From DASRHD01 sp035485575 (lineage in GTDB: Bacteria; Verrucomicrobiota; Verrucomicrobiia; Opitutales; Opitutaceae): 64,000 nucleotides of DNA. Within the stretch, counting starts at the first letter, position 1. Every line of letters begins with the position of its first letter. Position numbers and translations under genes: made by a program. The notes under the pieces are model-generated. The model ran no database searches. It was not told the origin of the DNA and was given only the letters and a program-made list of their open reading frames with translations. Location of the stretch: contig DATHNW010000006.1 of NCBI GenBank assembly GCA_035485575.1, forward strand, positions 1 through 64,000. The letters run 5' to 3'. Shown here in pieces: positions 63,488-64,000 of this stretch.

Positions 63488-64000
63488 GTCCTGCAGCCGT
63501 TTTGGCCGGCCGAGCTTTCCCGCGCAAGCAGCCAGCCGAGCAGACCTTGCGCAAACCCGTGACACGCCGGACGGGCGCGCCCGGTGAAAACCTCCAGCGC
63601 CCGCAATGTCTGCACCACATGCGGCGGCAGGTCGCCCGCCGGCCAATGAAACCACCGCGCGAAGAACGCCGCCTCATCCGTGCCGCGCGTCGCCAGCAGT
63701 GGCCAGAACCCATCGCAAACCAGATTGTCGAACCGTGTGCCGCCGATCGCGCCGTCACAAATCCCAGTGGCGAGCCGTTCGCGCAACTTGGCCAATCCAT
63801 GCGCGCGGCGGAATTCCGCCGTGGACGCATCCGTGAGAGTCACGCCAGATGCCGGCAACGCCTGCGCGAACGCCTCCAGCCGGGCCGGCCAGTCGGGCCG
63901 GGCGCGCGTCCATGCCGCATACTGGCGCAGGCGCACCCGCGGGTGATTTGCCGGGCGCACACCTTGCACGCTCCAGCGTTCGCGTTCGGCGGCCAAGGCC
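63484..64000 (-). CDS. DUF2851-family protein, 5' part missing
   Basis: The last 172 or so residues of a DUF2851 protein; the frame is open to the right edge of the window. The family mark is GVRPANHPRVRLRQYAAW near the visible N-terminus, and LVCDGFWPLLAT and a helical C-terminus follow. Function unknown in the family. It ends 100 bases before nusA on the same strand; the hairpin and T-run in the gap could also act as its terminator. Confidence 0.75.
   Translation of the reverse strand, partial: ALAAERERWSVQGVRPANHPRVRLRQYAAWTRARPDWPARLEAFAQALPASGVTLTDASTAEFRRAHGLAKLRERLATGICDGAIGGTRFDNLVCDGFWPLLATRGTDEAAFFARWFHWPAGDLPPHVVQTLRALEVFTGRARPACHGFAQGLLGWLLARESSAGQNGCRT

Overview
The window is GC-rich chromosomal DNA with short intergenic gaps and almost purely protein-coding content, plus one tRNA gene (Val-GAC) and no rRNA, CRISPR array or insertion sequence that I could see. 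The best guess for the source is a Gram-negative bacterium of the Verrucomicrobiota, probably an Opitutaceae relative. Reasons: outer-membrane genes (TolC, an MtrB-like barrel, AsmA), a GxxExxY protein of the kind common in that phylum, cytochrome c maturation of the ResB/CcsA type, and weak or absent Shine-Dalgarno sequences. This assignment is inference from gene content only.

Layout, left to right. 1-1.1 kb: 3' end of a PilB/GspE secretion ATPase, then a small AT-richer lipoprotein gene. 1.9-7.3 kb: smc, then a divergent drug/H+ antiporter. 7.3-12.2 kb: a GlcD-like FAD oxidase facing a three-gene block (D-2-hydroxyacid dehydrogenase, Ldh2-family oxidoreductase, KdgK-like sugar-acid kinase) that ends in a clear terminator. 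12.3-14.1 kb: a site-2-type membrane protease and a divergent exported coiled-coil protein. 14.1-21.5 kb, all minus strand: an AsmA-like protein, an ATPase-TOPRIM pair (possible defence module), and a MarR regulator with a PlsC/acyl-CoA-synthetase fusion. 21.6-28.0 kb: a complete MarR-regulated RND efflux operon. 28.2-34.2 kb: transketolase, the rpsP-trmD-rplS operon without rimM, divergent ychF and a BaiN/HI0933-type flavoprotein. 34.2-37.5 kb: 5-oxoprolinase pxpBCA and a papain-like protease.

37.7-47.5 kb is the most striking region. A lipoprotein with a duplicated domain, ResB, a GxxExxY gene and CcsA (heme attachment to c-type cytochromes) are followed by an octaheme lipid-anchored cytochrome, an MtrB/PioB-like beta-barrel, a monoheme cytochrome c and a heptaheme NapC/NirT-type membrane cytochrome. 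Together these read as an electron path from the quinone pool across the periplasm and through the outer membrane, next to the machinery that makes its cytochromes.

47.5-52.7 kb: recN, then a TetR-EmrB-EmrA type efflux operon with an operator-like palindrome at its start. 52.7-56.6 kb: tRNA-Val, an exported protein preceded by a possible structured leader, a TMTC-like membrane protein with eight TPRs, and a LapA-like small membrane protein. 56.6-63.5 kb: the translation/RNA operon nusA-infB-rbfA-nrnA-truB-ribF on the minus strand, with a promoter and an attenuator-like leader ahead of nusA. The window ends in the C-terminal part of a DUF2851 gene.

Two non-coding themes recur. One is palindromic operators placed exactly at the start of regulator genes (16.83, 28.01 and 49.32 kb). 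The other is a dispersed inverted-repeat family around 'GAAGATCGCCAAGAACGCAAAG'-like arms: one pair encloses the GxxExxY gene, another pair encloses only about 30 bp.
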